A DNA stretch of 64,000 nucleotides from an uncultured Ruminococcus sp. (GTDB lineage Bacteria; Bacillota; Clostridia; Oscillospirales; Ruminococcaceae). Location of the stretch: the NCBI GenBank assembly GCA_910579955.1, contig CAJTWE010000007.1, positions 50,457-114,456 on the forward strand, read 5' to 3'. A program made the translations under genes and the position numbers. Shown in pieces: positions 33,570-42,682 of this stretch. Numbering within the stretch: the first letter of the stretch is position 1; every line of letters begins with the position of its first letter. The notes under the pieces were generated by a model. That model was given only the letters and a program-made list of their open reading frames with translations. It was not told where the DNA came from and ran no database searches.

Positions 33570-35225
33570 ATGCGCAAAAAAATATATGCTGCTCTTATAT
33601 GCCCTATGTTAATGCTCAGCAGCTGCAAAATGCCATTTCAGAAAAATGAAAGTGATGGTTCAGGATACCTCTTTACTTACACTCTTACAGAAAATCCTGA
33701 TAATCTCGACCCACAGATAGCTTCAAATACTGCCGCCTTTACAATTCTGCGTAATATGATGCAGGGGCTTTTAGAAGAACAGCCCGATGGCACTTTAACC
33801 TATGGCGTTGCCTCTCATTACAGTATCACTGAGGACGGTCTCAAATATACTTTTACTCTTAGAGATACAAGTTATTGGTACTATGACGAAAATAAAAATG
33901 ATAAAATAGATGACGGAGAATCGTGGAAAGTAACTGCGGATGATTTTGTATTTGCATTCCAAAGGCTTTTCCAAAAGGAAACAAAATCTCCTTACCGTGA
34001 AGATTTTAGATGCATATTAGGTGCAGATGCCGTTATTGACGAAGATGCTCCCGTTGACACTATCGGTGTGTATGCAGAAAGTCCAAACACTCTTATATTT
34101 AATCTATCCAGACCATGTGCCGAATTCTTGACTCTTCTTTCAACCCCTGCTGCCATGCCGTGCAATCAAAGATTTTTTGAACAGACAGCAGGAAGATATG
34201 GTCTTGATGAAGATTCTGTAATATCAAATAATGGATTTTACATGAGGCGTTGGTTTTATGATCCATACGGAAGCGACAATCTTATATATATGAGTAAGAA
34301 TTCCGCTAACGATACAGTTCAGCCTGTTTTTCCATCGGATGTTACTTTTCTCATCCGCAATGGTCAGACAAAGGCTGACGAAGAATTTGCCAATGGAAAA
34401 TCGGATATTCTCGTTACAGCCGACTATTTTCCAAATTACAATGAATCCACAGGATATAATGTTACATCCTACAGATCTGTAACTCTTGGGTTTGTATTGA
34501 ATACGGAATGGGAAGCGTTTAAAAATGATGATATTAGAAAAGCATTTGCATATTCTATTCCAAGAGAACTTTTTCCTGAAAATGAGAAAAACGATGTTGA
34601 AGCAGCATACGGAATAATTCCACCAGAAACACGCATTGGAGCATCTGCCTATAGTGACTATGTTTCATCTCCACTTTTTACAGACGCATCGAATGAAGAA
34701 GCAAAAGCACTTTTTCAAAAGGGAATGCATGATCTTGGGCTTACATCTCTGCCACCATCAGATATTCTCATAAGTGAAGGAAGTGTTTCCGAAGACGACC
34801 TTTACGAAATAATGCAGGTATGGCAATCGCTTTTTGGCTTCTATGGAGGAATAGAAGCGGTACCGGAATCCGAGTACAGACAGCGTCTTGCAAATAAAGA
34901 TTATGTTATTGCACTTTGTGGTATAACAGGTAAACGAAATAGTGCCAGTGCAGTACTTGAAACCTTTAGAACAGACAAAAATATATTTGGCTATTCAAAC
35001 GAAGAGTTTGATGCGCTCCTTGACACAATGATAAATGCACGTGATTTAGGTGAATTATCATTGATTTGTAGGCAGGGAGAAGAACTGATAGCTGAGGATA
35101 ACATTTTTATTCCTGTTTTCTATAAGAATAAATATCTTGTCCATAGCATCAAAAACCATGATATAAGCTACGACCCATATTCTGGAATAATAGATTTCAG
35201 ACGTGCCAAATATTTCAGTGATTAA
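33570..35225 (+). CDS. ABC transporter substrate-binding lipoprotein, family 5 (oligopeptide type)
   Basis: 551 aa from ATG 33570 (AAAGGA upstream; the longer frame runs through the promoter). A lipoprotein signal ends at Cys19 (LSSC). The mature protein opens with the SBP_bac_5 pattern TENPDNLDPQIASNTAAFTI and carries ITEDGLKYTFTLRD and VTADDFVFAFQRL. It captures peptides or similar ligands outside the cell for an ABC importer. No permease or ATPase gene is adjacent, so it is an orphan binding protein. Confidence 0.92.
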   Translation: MRKKIYAALICPMLMLSSCKMPFQKNESDGSGYLFTYTLTENPDNLDPQIASNTAAFTILRNMMQGLLEEQPDGTLTYGVASHYSITEDGLKYTFTLRDTSYWYYDENKNDKIDDGESWKVTADDFVFAFQRLFQKETKSPYREDFRCILGADAVIDEDAPVDTIGVYAESPNTLIFNLSRPCAEFLTLLSTPAAMPCNQRFFEQTAGRYGLDEDSVISNNGFYMRRWFYDPYGSDNLIYMSKNSANDTVQPVFPSDVTFLIRNGQTKADEEFANGKSDILVTADYFPNYNESTGYNVTSYRSVTLGFVLNTEWEAFKNDDIRKAFAYSIPRELFPENEKNDVEAAYGIIPPETRIGASAYSDYVSSPLFTDASNEEAKALFQKGMHDLGLTSLPPSDILISEGSVSEDDLYEIMQVWQSLFGFYGGIEAVPESEYRQRLANKDYVIALCGITGKRNSASAVLETFRTDKNIFGYSNEEFDALLDTMINARDLGELSLICRQGEELIAEDNIFIPVFYKNKYLVHSIKNHDISYDPYSGIIDFRRAKYFSD

Positions 35226-35264
35226 TACACATTTTAATGCAGAACTGCGAACAAAAATTTCCTG

Positions 35265-35292
35265 TTACAATATTGATTTTTCAGCATACAAT
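35265..35292 (+). promoter_or_regulatory. Promoter of the orphan structured RNA
   Basis: TTACAA (35265-35270), 16-bp spacer, TACAAT (35287-35292). It fires into a region with no open reading frame. Confidence 0.55.
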
Positions 35293-35299
35293 ATAAATA

Positions 35300-35473
35300 G
35301 CAGCAGGAATCGTAGTCACTGCGAAAGGTGACGCTCACTGAATTGCGTCCTTAGAATAGCTTTTCGGTACAGGTGTGCGTGGAGCGCTGCTTTAAGATAG
35401 ATTGTCAGCAGCGTTTCTACGCAAGCATGGCAAAGCCGACACGAAAATTTCTTCTTTCCGTGTCGGCTTTTTT
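35300..35473 (+). ncRNA. Unidentified structured non-coding RNA (about 170 nt)
   Basis: This non-coding stretch is markedly more GC-rich than other intergenic DNA here. It lies between a promoter (35265-35292) and a strong intrinsic terminator (35432-35473). Possible helices: CGTAG 35311 with CTACG 35417 as a closing pair, hairpin GTCAC 35315 / GTGAC 35328, alternative ACGC 35331 / GCGT 35345, hairpin GCGCTGCT 35384 / AGCAGCGT 35407. No convincing reading frame or ribosome site. No gene follows on the same strand, so it is a stand-alone RNA and not a leader. It lacks the SRP RNA tetraloop domain and the tRNA-like ends of tmRNA. A 6S-type RNA is possible but not shown. Confidence 0.6.
35432..35473. 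terminator. Intrinsic terminator of the orphan RNA
   Basis: Perfect 12-bp arms AAAGCCGACACG / CGTGTCGGCTTT with a T7 run (plus strand). The minus side faces the spoIIID stop. Confidence 0.92.
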
Positions 35474-35762
35474 ATTGAAGCTCGATTTCATTCTCGTTAC
35501 GATGATTCATTGCTGCGAGAAGTTCATACTTCTTCTTTGTTGCCATTCCTCCTCTTATGTGACGTTCCTGCTTGTTTTTTGCCAATATTTCTTTTACATC
35601 ACGATAAAGGGAAGGGCTTAATTCAGAAAGCTTTTGACTAACATCCTTGTGTACGGTGCTTTTGGATATACCAAACCACGCCGCAGCTGCCCTTACAGTT
35701 GCATTATTTTCAAGAATATATTCTCCGAGAACGATCGCTCGGTCACATGGCTGCTGTTTCAT
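35472..35762 (-). CDS. spoIIID: Sporulation transcriptional regulator SpoIIID
   Basis: 96 aa from ATG 35762 (AGGAG 8 nt upstream). The helix-turn-helix RAAAAWFGISKSTVHKDVSQ and basic C-terminus (LAKNKQERHIRGGMATKKKY) are the conserved SpoIIID features; the B. subtilis protein is of similar length. It is a mother-cell regulator acting after sigma-E. Its presence shows a spore-forming ancestry. Its stop codon abuts the terminator of the convergent RNA gene. Confidence 0.95.
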   Translation of the reverse strand: MKQQPCDRAIVLGEYILENNATVRAAAAWFGISKSTVHKDVSQKLSELSPSLYRDVKEILAKNKQERHIRGGMATKKKYELLAAMNHRNENEIELQ

Positions 35763-35833
35763 GTACTTCACTCCTGTGCGTATAAGATGGTACATATATA
35801 TGCAGCATATGAATTTTCAATGCCAATATAAAT

Positions 35834-35880
35834 AAAATCTCTTCTGTATTTTTTGAAACTGAAACAGAAGAGATTTTTTT
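35834..35880 (-). terminator. Intrinsic terminator
   Basis: Arms AAAATCTCTTCTGT / ACAGAAGAGATTTT (35834-35847 / 35864-35877) with T-runs on both sides. It ends the minus-strand Wzz-like gene before spoIIID. Confidence 0.85.
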
Positions 35881-35886
35881 ATTTAT

Positions 35887-37332
35887 TTACTTTGCAAAAT
35901 GATTCTTGAAAAGCTTTTTCGCCTTTGTTTTAAAACAAAACGCAATGGATATAAACAAATAAAGTGTAACCCATATAAGTTCCGTAATAACAATCAATCT
36001 GATAGATTCGTTTATTGCAGACTTGAAATAATGAGAAATAGAATATCTTGCTTGAGAATTAATTGATACAGCATTTGGGAATTTTACAGTTGTAAAATAA
36101 TCATTTGCAGTCAGCTTAACATTTTCTATAAGTATTTCAGTTTTCTTTGTAAGAGAATCAATCTGTGATTCAACATACTCTTTTTTCGCATTTGACGAAC
36201 TACTTGAGGCACTGTTTATAGCTTTTATACGATTTGTGTAGTCCGATATAAGCTTATCATAATTAGAAATATCTCTCTGCATTTGAATCTTGCTTTGAAT
36301 AAGATTATCATATATTTCAGAAGTTTCAGTAATAGTAGCAGCGTTTTCAGCTGAACCATCATAAATAACTACAGAGTCTTTTTGATAATCCTTTATAGAT
36401 TTTTCTGTAGAATTAAGACGTTCTGTCATATTTTGCTTTTGGCGTTTAAGATTATCCAAACGGAAATTATAATAACTGAGTATCATATCCTTATCACTGA
36501 TAACACCATTATTAAGAATATAAGAAGTAAGTGTATCAACGTCTACAGAACGGATAAGATTTATAGAATTTGTAAGATCAGAAAAACTATACCCAGTCTC
36601 ATTTGAACGAAACTGAGCCTTATCATTTGCTGAAAGCGAATCTATGTAATTTGCCAAAGAATTAAGCTTTGAATTATACATATCAAGAGCAATAAGATAG
36701 TCATAACCGTCAAAATCTACTGACAGAACAGATTTACCCACTGATTCATTATATCCATATGTTTCGAAGAAATACATTTGATACTTTTTAAGAATAAGAT
36801 TCAGAAGGGAAGCCGCATTATCACCATTTAAAGATGTTTTATTATAATTAAATGAAACTCTGTATACAGTGGGGTGATATGCGGAATCTTTAAGAGATTC
36901 AGTCCATTCATTATTGGAAGAATTGTAAATGCTATCATAGTTTATAATATTATTTATGGCAGATGTAGAAACTACACTATCAATAAAAATACCATTCTGA
37001 ACAGTTTCTGTCAGTTCCTCAGAAAGTCCCATTTCACTAAGTGCTTGACTGACTATGTCATCATTTTTAATAGAATTCTTCTCAAATTCACAGCCATTAG
37101 GATCAAGCCCATTTTCAATACCATTGTAATAAAAAGAAATGGATGCTGTTACCGAATCCACCTTATCTGAAAAAAACATATTTACACTCACTATCCCTAC
37201 CATGTTTAATACAGATATAATAATCCATGGCAAAAAAAGCTTTTTTAAATTATGTACAAGTGAGGTAAAACAAAAGCGGTCTGTACGCATGCAACTGCTT
37301 TTCTTCTTGGTTGTGATGTTATTTTTCTTCAT
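35887..37332 (-). CDS. Wzz-like membrane protein with large extracytoplasmic coiled coil (paralogue A)
   Basis: 481 aa. A basic N-terminus, membrane helix at about 32-54, a 370-residue extracytoplasmic part and a second helix at about 440-462: the topology of polysaccharide co-polymerases (Wzz/CapA). The middle is coiled coil (LDNLKRQKQNMTERLNSTEK; QRDISNYDKLISDYTNRI). It is clearly homologous to the divergent gene at 37588-39114: shared FFETYGYNESVGKS-type, TGYSFSDLTNSI and LTSYILNNGVIS segments. No tyrosine kinase, Wzx/Wzy or glycosyltransferase lies beside it, so a role in polysaccharide chain-length control is only inferred from topology. Confidence 0.8.
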   Translation of the reverse strand: MKKNNITTKKKSSCMRTDRFCFTSLVHNLKKLFLPWIIISVLNMVGIVSVNMFFSDKVDSVTASISFYYNGIENGLDPNGCEFEKNSIKNDDIVSQALSEMGLSEELTETVQNGIFIDSVVSTSAINNIINYDSIYNSSNNEWTESLKDSAYHPTVYRVSFNYNKTSLNGDNAASLLNLILKKYQMYFFETYGYNESVGKSVLSVDFDGYDYLIALDMYNSKLNSLANYIDSLSANDKAQFRSNETGYSFSDLTNSINLIRSVDVDTLTSYILNNGVISDKDMILSYYNFRLDNLKRQKQNMTERLNSTEKSIKDYQKDSVVIYDGSAENAATITETSEIYDNLIQSKIQMQRDISNYDKLISDYTNRIKAINSASSSSSNAKKEYVESQIDSLTKKTEILIENVKLTANDYFTTVKFPNAVSINSQARYSISHYFKSAINESIRLIVITELIWVTLYLFISIAFCFKTKAKKLFKNHFAK

Positions 37333-37393
37333 ATTAACTTAACGCTCCTAATCAATAAAACAAGTTTTAAGAAAAACTATATAACTAACATTC

Positions 37394-37422
37394 AGTATAG
37401 CATACTTTATGCCGCTTGTAAA
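37394..37422 (-). promoter_or_regulatory. Promoter of Wzz-like paralogue A
   Basis: Minus strand TTTACA (37417-37422), 17-bp spacer, TATACT (37394-37399). Confidence 0.65.
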
Positions 37423-37506
37423 TACACTACTCAAAAAAAAATTTAGAAAAAATATTATAAAAAAACTGATATTTTGTTCAGGTATACTAAATATACAAAA
37501 AAACGA

Positions 37507-37535
37507 TTGACTTTATATACTGACCATGATATACT
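37507..37535 (+). promoter_or_regulatory. Promoter of Wzz-like paralogue B
   Basis: TTGACT (37507-37512), 17-bp spacer, TATACT (37530-37535). A small AAATCAC/GTGATTT-type hairpin lies before the ribosome site TAGGAG. Confidence 0.7.
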
Positions 37536-37587
37536 TAAATATAACAATATTATGTGAAAAATCACTGTGATTTAGGAGATTTGAAAA

Positions 37588-39114
37588 ATGCACAATAAAA
37601 AAATAAATGACATGCATGATATGCAAATGAATAATACTAATTTAAATATTACACTAAAAAATGACGATTCAAATGAAGATGCTATACATATATCTTTTTC
37701 TACACTTTTTAATTGTATGAAGCGATTTTTCCTAGCATGGATCACATTAGCAGTACTTGCTGTATTGTTTGTTTCAGCTGGTACAGCAACATTTTCTCAT
37801 CAGCTATCATCAGCACCAGTTTCTCTTATTGGTTTCGATTATCCCAATGCTGAAAAAGGTCTCACACCAAACGGAGATAAACTGGATGTAAATACCATTA
37901 AAAATCCGGTTGTTATTGAAGCTGCTCTTACAAAACTTGATTATCCTCTTACAGAAGTTGATTCTATACGAAACGCCATCAGTATTGACGGGGTAATCCC
38001 TGCAGATGCAGCAAATGAAATTTCTGTTTATAAACAAGCACTTGAAAAAAATGGTAATCTTCAGGTAGCGCAATCCATGCTGGATGTTGATTATTTTCCA
38101 ACGAAATACAAAATAACATTCGACTTTACCAAAACAAACTTTGGTGATGAGGAAGCTGCACAAGTAATCAATACTGTTCTTGAATGCTACAGAGATTATT
38201 TCTTTGAACAATACGGATACAATGAATCAATAGGTAACAGCCTTCTTGCGATAGATTATTCTGATTATGATTATCTCGTAGCAGTAGACACCTATACTGA
38301 AACACTCATTGATTTACAGGAAAAAGTAAATTCTCTCCGAGATAAAGATTTTCGTTCTACACAAACAGGTTATAGCTTTGAAGATTTAAATAACTCCATA
38401 AGCACTGCAAAAGCATATGATGCAGATGCACTTACAGCGTACATTCTTTCCAATAGTGTTATAACTAATAAAGGTAATATGATAAGCTTTTATGAGTATC
38501 GTATTGATGAACTGGAGCGTCAAAAAAAATCAGCTGAGGAGAATTTGAAAACTATTGAAAACTCCATTGCAAATTACGAAAAAGATTCGATTGTGGTACA
38601 TGGTAGCATAAGCGAATATGATTCTAATCAGTATACAACAATTTCACAAAAGTATGATGAGCTTTTTGAACAAAAGCAGGATGCACAAAAAGTTGTTTCT
38701 AGCTACTCTGTAAAAATTTCAGAATGCAAAACTCGTCTTGATTCAGTAAAGAAACTTACAGAAAATAATGCAAATGAAAAAGACATTGAGTATGTAGAAA
38801 ATAGAATAACTCTTCTTGATAAAACAGTAAGACAACTGGTAGATGATGTGAATACCACTATTATGGAATACCACGAATCAGTAACATTTGCAAATGCATA
38901 TTCTGTACTTGTCCCTGCAAATGTGCTTTCAACAAGTTATATTTCCATGCTGCTTAGCAATATTATAAAACCGCTTCTTCTTGTTGAAGTTCTTGTATTT
39001 GTAATTTATATAAGTGTTTCTGTCGTATGCGGTTTAAGAATAGAAAATCGTATAAGAAAAAATGACGATCTTTCAGAAGAGATAACAGAAGAAAATGAGA
39101 TATCCGCTGAATAA
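37588..39114 (+). CDS. Wzz-like membrane protein with large extracytoplasmic coiled coil (paralogue B)
   Basis: 508 aa, divergent sister of the gene at 35887-37332. A hydrophilic N-terminal extension (about 40 residues) precedes the first membrane helix (about 50-72). An extracytoplasmic domain with FFEQYGYNESIGNSLLAIDY, TGYSFEDLNNSIS and LTAYILSNSVITNKG, a coiled coil (RIDELERQKKSAEENLKTIE), then a second helix at about 457-480 and an acidic tail (SEEITEENEISAE). The cytoplasmic ends differ most from the paralogue, suggesting different inner partners. No sequence family recognised; Wzz-type function inferred from topology only. Confidence 0.8.
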   Translation: MHNKKINDMHDMQMNNTNLNITLKNDDSNEDAIHISFSTLFNCMKRFFLAWITLAVLAVLFVSAGTATFSHQLSSAPVSLIGFDYPNAEKGLTPNGDKLDVNTIKNPVVIEAALTKLDYPLTEVDSIRNAISIDGVIPADAANEISVYKQALEKNGNLQVAQSMLDVDYFPTKYKITFDFTKTNFGDEEAAQVINTVLECYRDYFFEQYGYNESIGNSLLAIDYSDYDYLVAVDTYTETLIDLQEKVNSLRDKDFRSTQTGYSFEDLNNSISTAKAYDADALTAYILSNSVITNKGNMISFYEYRIDELERQKKSAEENLKTIENSIANYEKDSIVVHGSISEYDSNQYTTISQKYDELFEQKQDAQKVVSSYSVKISECKTRLDSVKKLTENNANEKDIEYVENRITLLDKTVRQLVDDVNTTIMEYHESVTFANAYSVLVPANVLSTSYISMLLSNIIKPLLLVEVLVFVIYISVSVVCGLRIENRIRKNDDLSEEITEENEISAE

Positions 39115-39146
39115 TAATAAATGTTTTGACAACATTATATAATATA

Positions 39147-39194
39147 AGGCTTTTCTGCAAGGGTATTGCTTCCTTGCAGAAAAGCCTGTTTTTT
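39147..39194 (+). terminator. Intrinsic terminator
   Basis: Perfect 16-bp arms AGGCTTTTCTGCAAGG and complement (39147-39162 / 39172-39187) followed by GTTTTTT. Confidence 0.92.
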
Positions 39195-39221
39195 AAACGT
39201 GAATACACTCTGAAAACGCAC

Positions 39222-39250
39222 TTGCAATTTTTAGAATTTCGTAGTATAAT
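39222..39250 (+). promoter_or_regulatory. Promoter of the phosphatidyltransferase-ogg-topoisomerase B operon
   Basis: TTGCAA (39222-39227), 17-bp spacer, TATAAT (39245-39250). Confidence 0.72.
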
Positions 39251-39280
39251 ATAATAAATACATTTGAATGGAGAACAAAT

Positions 39281-39829
39281 ATGCGTATAAGTAAAAAAGA
39301 ACTTTTATATATTCCAAATATTCTGAGCTATATAAGAATCTTACTGATTCCTTTATTTGTATATTTGTACATAAGAGCAGAAACATCACTGGAGTATTTC
39401 TATGCGGCACTTGCATTAGGTGTATCATCACTAAGCGATCTTTTAGATGGAAAAATAGCACGTAAATTCAATATGATAAGTGAGCTTGGTATCGCACTTG
39501 ATCCTATTGCTGATAAGTTAACACATATCGCTGTAGCTGCGTGCTTGTGTAAATGTCATACTATTTTCCTTATTCCTGTATGTATTCTCGTTTGCAAGGA
39601 AACATATATGGGTGTTATGAATCTTTATAAGATCAAAACAAAAAAGAAAAAGCTTGGTGGTGCTGAAATGTTTGGCAAGGTAAGTACAGCCATAGTTTTT
39701 TGTGCAATGATTCTCCTTGTATTGTTTCCTTCAATGCCTTATGTAATAGTGTGTGTCCTTACAGCTATATGTTCAATAAGTCTTATAGTATCATGGATAG
39801 GATACTTCTTTGTATTTAAAAAAATGTAA
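39281..39829 (+). CDS. CDP-alcohol phosphatidyltransferase (PgsA-like)
   Basis: 182 aa, four to six membrane helices. The family catalytic motif DG-x2-AR-x8-G-x3-D-x3-D is intact (SDLLDGKIARKFNMISELGI, then ALDPIADKL). It joins a CDP-diacylglycerol phosphatidyl group to an alcohol in membrane-lipid synthesis. PgsA (glycerol-3-phosphate acceptor) is the likeliest, but the motif does not fix the acceptor. First gene of a run with ogg and a topoisomerase subunit. Confidence 0.9.
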   Translation: MRISKKELLYIPNILSYIRILLIPLFVYLYIRAETSLEYFYAALALGVSSLSDLLDGKIARKFNMISELGIALDPIADKLTHIAVAACLCKCHTIFLIPVCILVCKETYMGVMNLYKIKTKKKKLGGAEMFGKVSTAIVFCAMILLVLFPSMPYVIVCVLTAICSISLIVSWIGYFFVFKKM

Positions 39830-39852
39830 ATCTAACTGCGGAGGTATGTATT

Positions 39853-40644
39853 ATGTATATTGAAAACAATTGGTTTTCAGCTGACAAAATACATCTAAGC
39901 GGACAGTGCTTCCGCTGGGAAAAAAGAAAAGACGGAAGCTTTCTGATTCCTGCATTCGGTAAAGAACTAGTGATTTTTCAAGAAACAGATACAAAAATTT
40001 ATCTTGACTGCACAGAAGAGGATTTCAAAAGTATTTGGCAAAGTTACTTTGATCTTTCTTTCGATTATAAATCACATGCCGAAAAAGCAGCCAGTGCAAT
40101 TGGATCTGATTACCTTAGCACAGCCTGTCAAACGTCAAAAGGCGTGCGTATACTAAAGCAAGAATTATGGGAAACTACTGTAAGCTTTATTATAAGTGCA
40201 AATAACAATATTCCCAGAATACGAAAGATCCTTGCAGCTATATGCGAACCTTTCGGAAGATTTCCATCTGCACAGGAACTTTATTCCATGGGAGAAGAAA
40301 AAATACGTCAATGCGGAGTGGGATATCGTGATAAATATCTTATGTCTACAGCAAAATTTTTCATAGAAAAAGATGTAGAAAAAGAACTGAATGGATTATC
40401 CTATAATGAAGCGAAAGCGTATCTGCAAAAACTTTCTGGAGTAGGTCCTAAGGTTTCAGATTGCATAAGTTTATTCAGCCTTGGATATAAAGATGCATTT
40501 CCACGAGATGTTTGGATAAAACGCATTGAAAAAGAACACTTCGATGGTCACTTTCCCGAAGAAAAAAGCTTAGGCGGTGCGGGAATTCTTCAACAATATT
40601 TGTTTTACTATGAACGAAGCCTTAATGAGGCTTTGGAAAAATAA
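39853..40644 (+). CDS. ogg: 8-oxoguanine DNA glycosylase/AP lyase
   Basis: 263 aa. OGG N-terminal domain (LSGQCFRWEKRKDGSF), then the helix-hairpin-helix-GPD motif LQKLSGVGPKVSDCISLFSL with the catalytic Lys in the hairpin and Asp in FPRDVWIKR. It removes oxidised guanine from DNA. GGAGGT precedes the ATG. It is 23 bp after the phosphatidyltransferase gene. Confidence 0.94.
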   Translation: MYIENNWFSADKIHLSGQCFRWEKRKDGSFLIPAFGKELVIFQETDTKIYLDCTEEDFKSIWQSYFDLSFDYKSHAEKAASAIGSDYLSTACQTSKGVRILKQELWETTVSFIISANNNIPRIRKILAAICEPFGRFPSAQELYSMGEEKIRQCGVGYRDKYLMSTAKFFIEKDVEKELNGLSYNEAKAYLQKLSGVGPKVSDCISLFSLGYKDAFPRDVWIKRIEKEHFDGHFPEEKSLGGAGILQQYLFYYERSLNEALEK

Positions 40645-40660
40645 TTTTATGAGGTAAATT

Positions 40661-42643
40661 ATGGCAAAGAAAACACCGGTATATGATAATGAAAGCATAA
40701 CAATGCTTAAAGGTCCAGATAAGGTAAGAAAAAGACCAGGAGTTATATTTGGCTCGGACGGTCTTGATGGATGCGAACATTCTATATTTGAAATTATATC
40801 AAATGCTATTGATGAAGCTCGCTCCGGCTTTGGCAATGAAATTATTGTAACACGATACAATGATCATTCAATAGAAGTAGAAGACTTTGGACGTGGCTGT
40901 CCTGTAGACTACAATAAAAGCGAAGAACGTTATAACTGGGAACTCGTATATTGTGAACTTTATGCAGGCGGAAAATATGATGCAAGCGGCGACAATTATG
41001 AATATTCCCTAGGACTTAATGGTCTAGGTCTTTGTGCAACTCAGTTTGCCTCTGAATATATGGACTCCGAGGTTTATCGTGACGGTTATAAATATAATCT
41101 GCACTTTGAAAAAGGTGTTAATGTCGGAGGCCTTCAAAAAAAAGCTGTTCGCTCGCATGCATCCGGTACACGTACAAAGTGGCGTCCCGATCTCGAAGTA
41201 TTCACTGAAATAGATGTTCCTGACGAATACTTCCGTGATGTACTGAAACGTCAGGCTGTTGTAAATCCGAATCTTTTGTTTATATACAAAAGTCAGCAAG
41301 AGGACGGCAGTTTTCTTGAAGAAAGATTTCTCTATGAAAACGGCATTGCAGATTATGTAAAAGAAATCGCAGGAGATACAGCGCTGACATCACTTCAGAC
41401 ATGGAGCTGTGAAAGAGAGGGAAGAGACCGTGAGGATAAGCCTGATTACAAAGTAAAACTCTCTGTAGCAGTAACATTCTCAAATAGAATTCAGAAAATA
41501 GAGTATTATCATAATTCAAGTTTTCTTGAACATGGCGGTTCACCTGAACGTGCAGTAAAGCAAGCTTTTGTATCACAAATAGACAGTTACCTAAAGCAAA
41601 ATAACAAATATCTTAAAAACGAGGGAAAAGTTACATTTTCTGATATAGAAGACTGTCTTATTCTGGTATCATCAAGTTTTTCCACTCAAACTTCATATGA
41701 AAATCAGACTAAAAAGGCTATTACAAATAAATTTATTTATGAAGCTATGACAGATTTTCTCAAACACCAGATAGAGATTTATTTTATAGAAAATCCAGAT
41801 GAAGCTTTAAAAATCGCCGAACAAGTAATCATAAATAAACGTAGTCGTGAAAATGCCGAAAAAACAAGACTCAATATGAAGAAAAACCTTGCTGGAAGTG
41901 TTGATCTTACAAACAGAATAGAAAAATTTGTAGACTGCCGAAGCAAAGATCTTTCCAAACGAGAACTCTATATAGTAGAGGGTGACTCTGCTCTTGGTTC
42001 TGTAAAAATGGCAAGAGACGCTGAGTTTCAGGCGGTTATTCCTGTAAGAGGTAAAATTCTCAACTGCCTGAAAGCTGATTATGCACGAATCTTTAAAAAC
42101 GAAATAATCACAGATATAATCAAGCTTCTAGGTTGCGGAGTTGAGGTGAAATCCAAAGCAAATAAAGAACTTTCGTCATTTAATCTTGAAGGACTGCGTT
42201 GGAATAAGGTAGTTATATGTACTGATGCGGACGTTGATGGTTTCCAGATAAGAACTCTTATCTTAACAATGCTTTACCGACTTACCCCAACCCTAATAGA
42301 TATGGGATATGTCTATATTGCAGAATCTCCACTTTTTGAAATAACAACAAAGAAAAAGACATATTTTGCCTACACTGAAAAGGAAAAAAACACCATACTT
42401 GAAAAAATAGGCGACGAAAAGTTCACAATCCAGCGTTCAAAAGGTTTGGGTGAGAACGAAGCAGACATGATGGCTCTTACCACAATGAATCCTGATACAA
42501 GGCGACTTATACGTGTAACACCATCAGATGTAGAGGAAACTGCAAAAATGTTCGATCTTCTGCTTGGTGACGACTTACAGGGAAGAAAGGATTTTATCGC
42601 AGAATATGGAGCTGATTATCTTGAGTTTGCCGACATCAGCTAA
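40661..42643 (+). CDS. Type IIA DNA topoisomerase subunit B (GyrB/ParE paralogue)
   Basis: 660 aa. GHKL ATPase domain with VRKRPGVIFGS, EIISNAIDEA (catalytic Glu, Asn), VEDFGRGCP and LGLNGLGL; a transducer domain; Toprim domain with VEGDSALGS, PVRGKILN and TDADVDG (metal-binding Asp cluster); and a C-terminal end at SPLFEI / QRSKGLGENEADMM. It differs from typical GyrB (RKRPGMYIG and DNGRGIP altered) and pairs with the A-like subunit at 47875-50112 in the same direction. Together they probably form a topoisomerase IV-like enzyme distinct from the cell's gyrase. Confidence 0.9.
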   Translation: MAKKTPVYDNESITMLKGPDKVRKRPGVIFGSDGLDGCEHSIFEIISNAIDEARSGFGNEIIVTRYNDHSIEVEDFGRGCPVDYNKSEERYNWELVYCELYAGGKYDASGDNYEYSLGLNGLGLCATQFASEYMDSEVYRDGYKYNLHFEKGVNVGGLQKKAVRSHASGTRTKWRPDLEVFTEIDVPDEYFRDVLKRQAVVNPNLLFIYKSQQEDGSFLEERFLYENGIADYVKEIAGDTALTSLQTWSCEREGRDREDKPDYKVKLSVAVTFSNRIQKIEYYHNSSFLEHGGSPERAVKQAFVSQIDSYLKQNNKYLKNEGKVTFSDIEDCLILVSSSFSTQTSYENQTKKAITNKFIYEAMTDFLKHQIEIYFIENPDEALKIAEQVIINKRSRENAEKTRLNMKKNLAGSVDLTNRIEKFVDCRSKDLSKRELYIVEGDSALGSVKMARDAEFQAVIPVRGKILNCLKADYARIFKNEIITDIIKLLGCGVEVKSKANKELSSFNLEGLRWNKVVICTDADVDGFQIRTLILTMLYRLTPTLIDMGYVYIAESPLFEITTKKKTYFAYTEKEKNTILEKIGDEKFTIQRSKGLGENEADMMALTTMNPDTRRLIRVTPSDVEETAKMFDLLLGDDLQGRKDFIAEYGADYLEFADIS

Positions 42644-42682
42644 AATAAAAATATGAGCTAAATTATAAAGGAGCGTATAAAC

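Noticed and set aside
35300..35473. Assignment of the orphan RNA to SRP RNA or tmRNA
   Set aside because: The conserved SRP hairpin (GGAAG-type tetraloop region) and the tRNA-like end with TTCGA and CCA of tmRNA are both missing.
35373..35641. Plus-strand open frames across the orphan RNA and spoIIID
   Set aside because: They cross a strong terminator, lack ribosome sites and overlap the well-conserved spoIIID gene.
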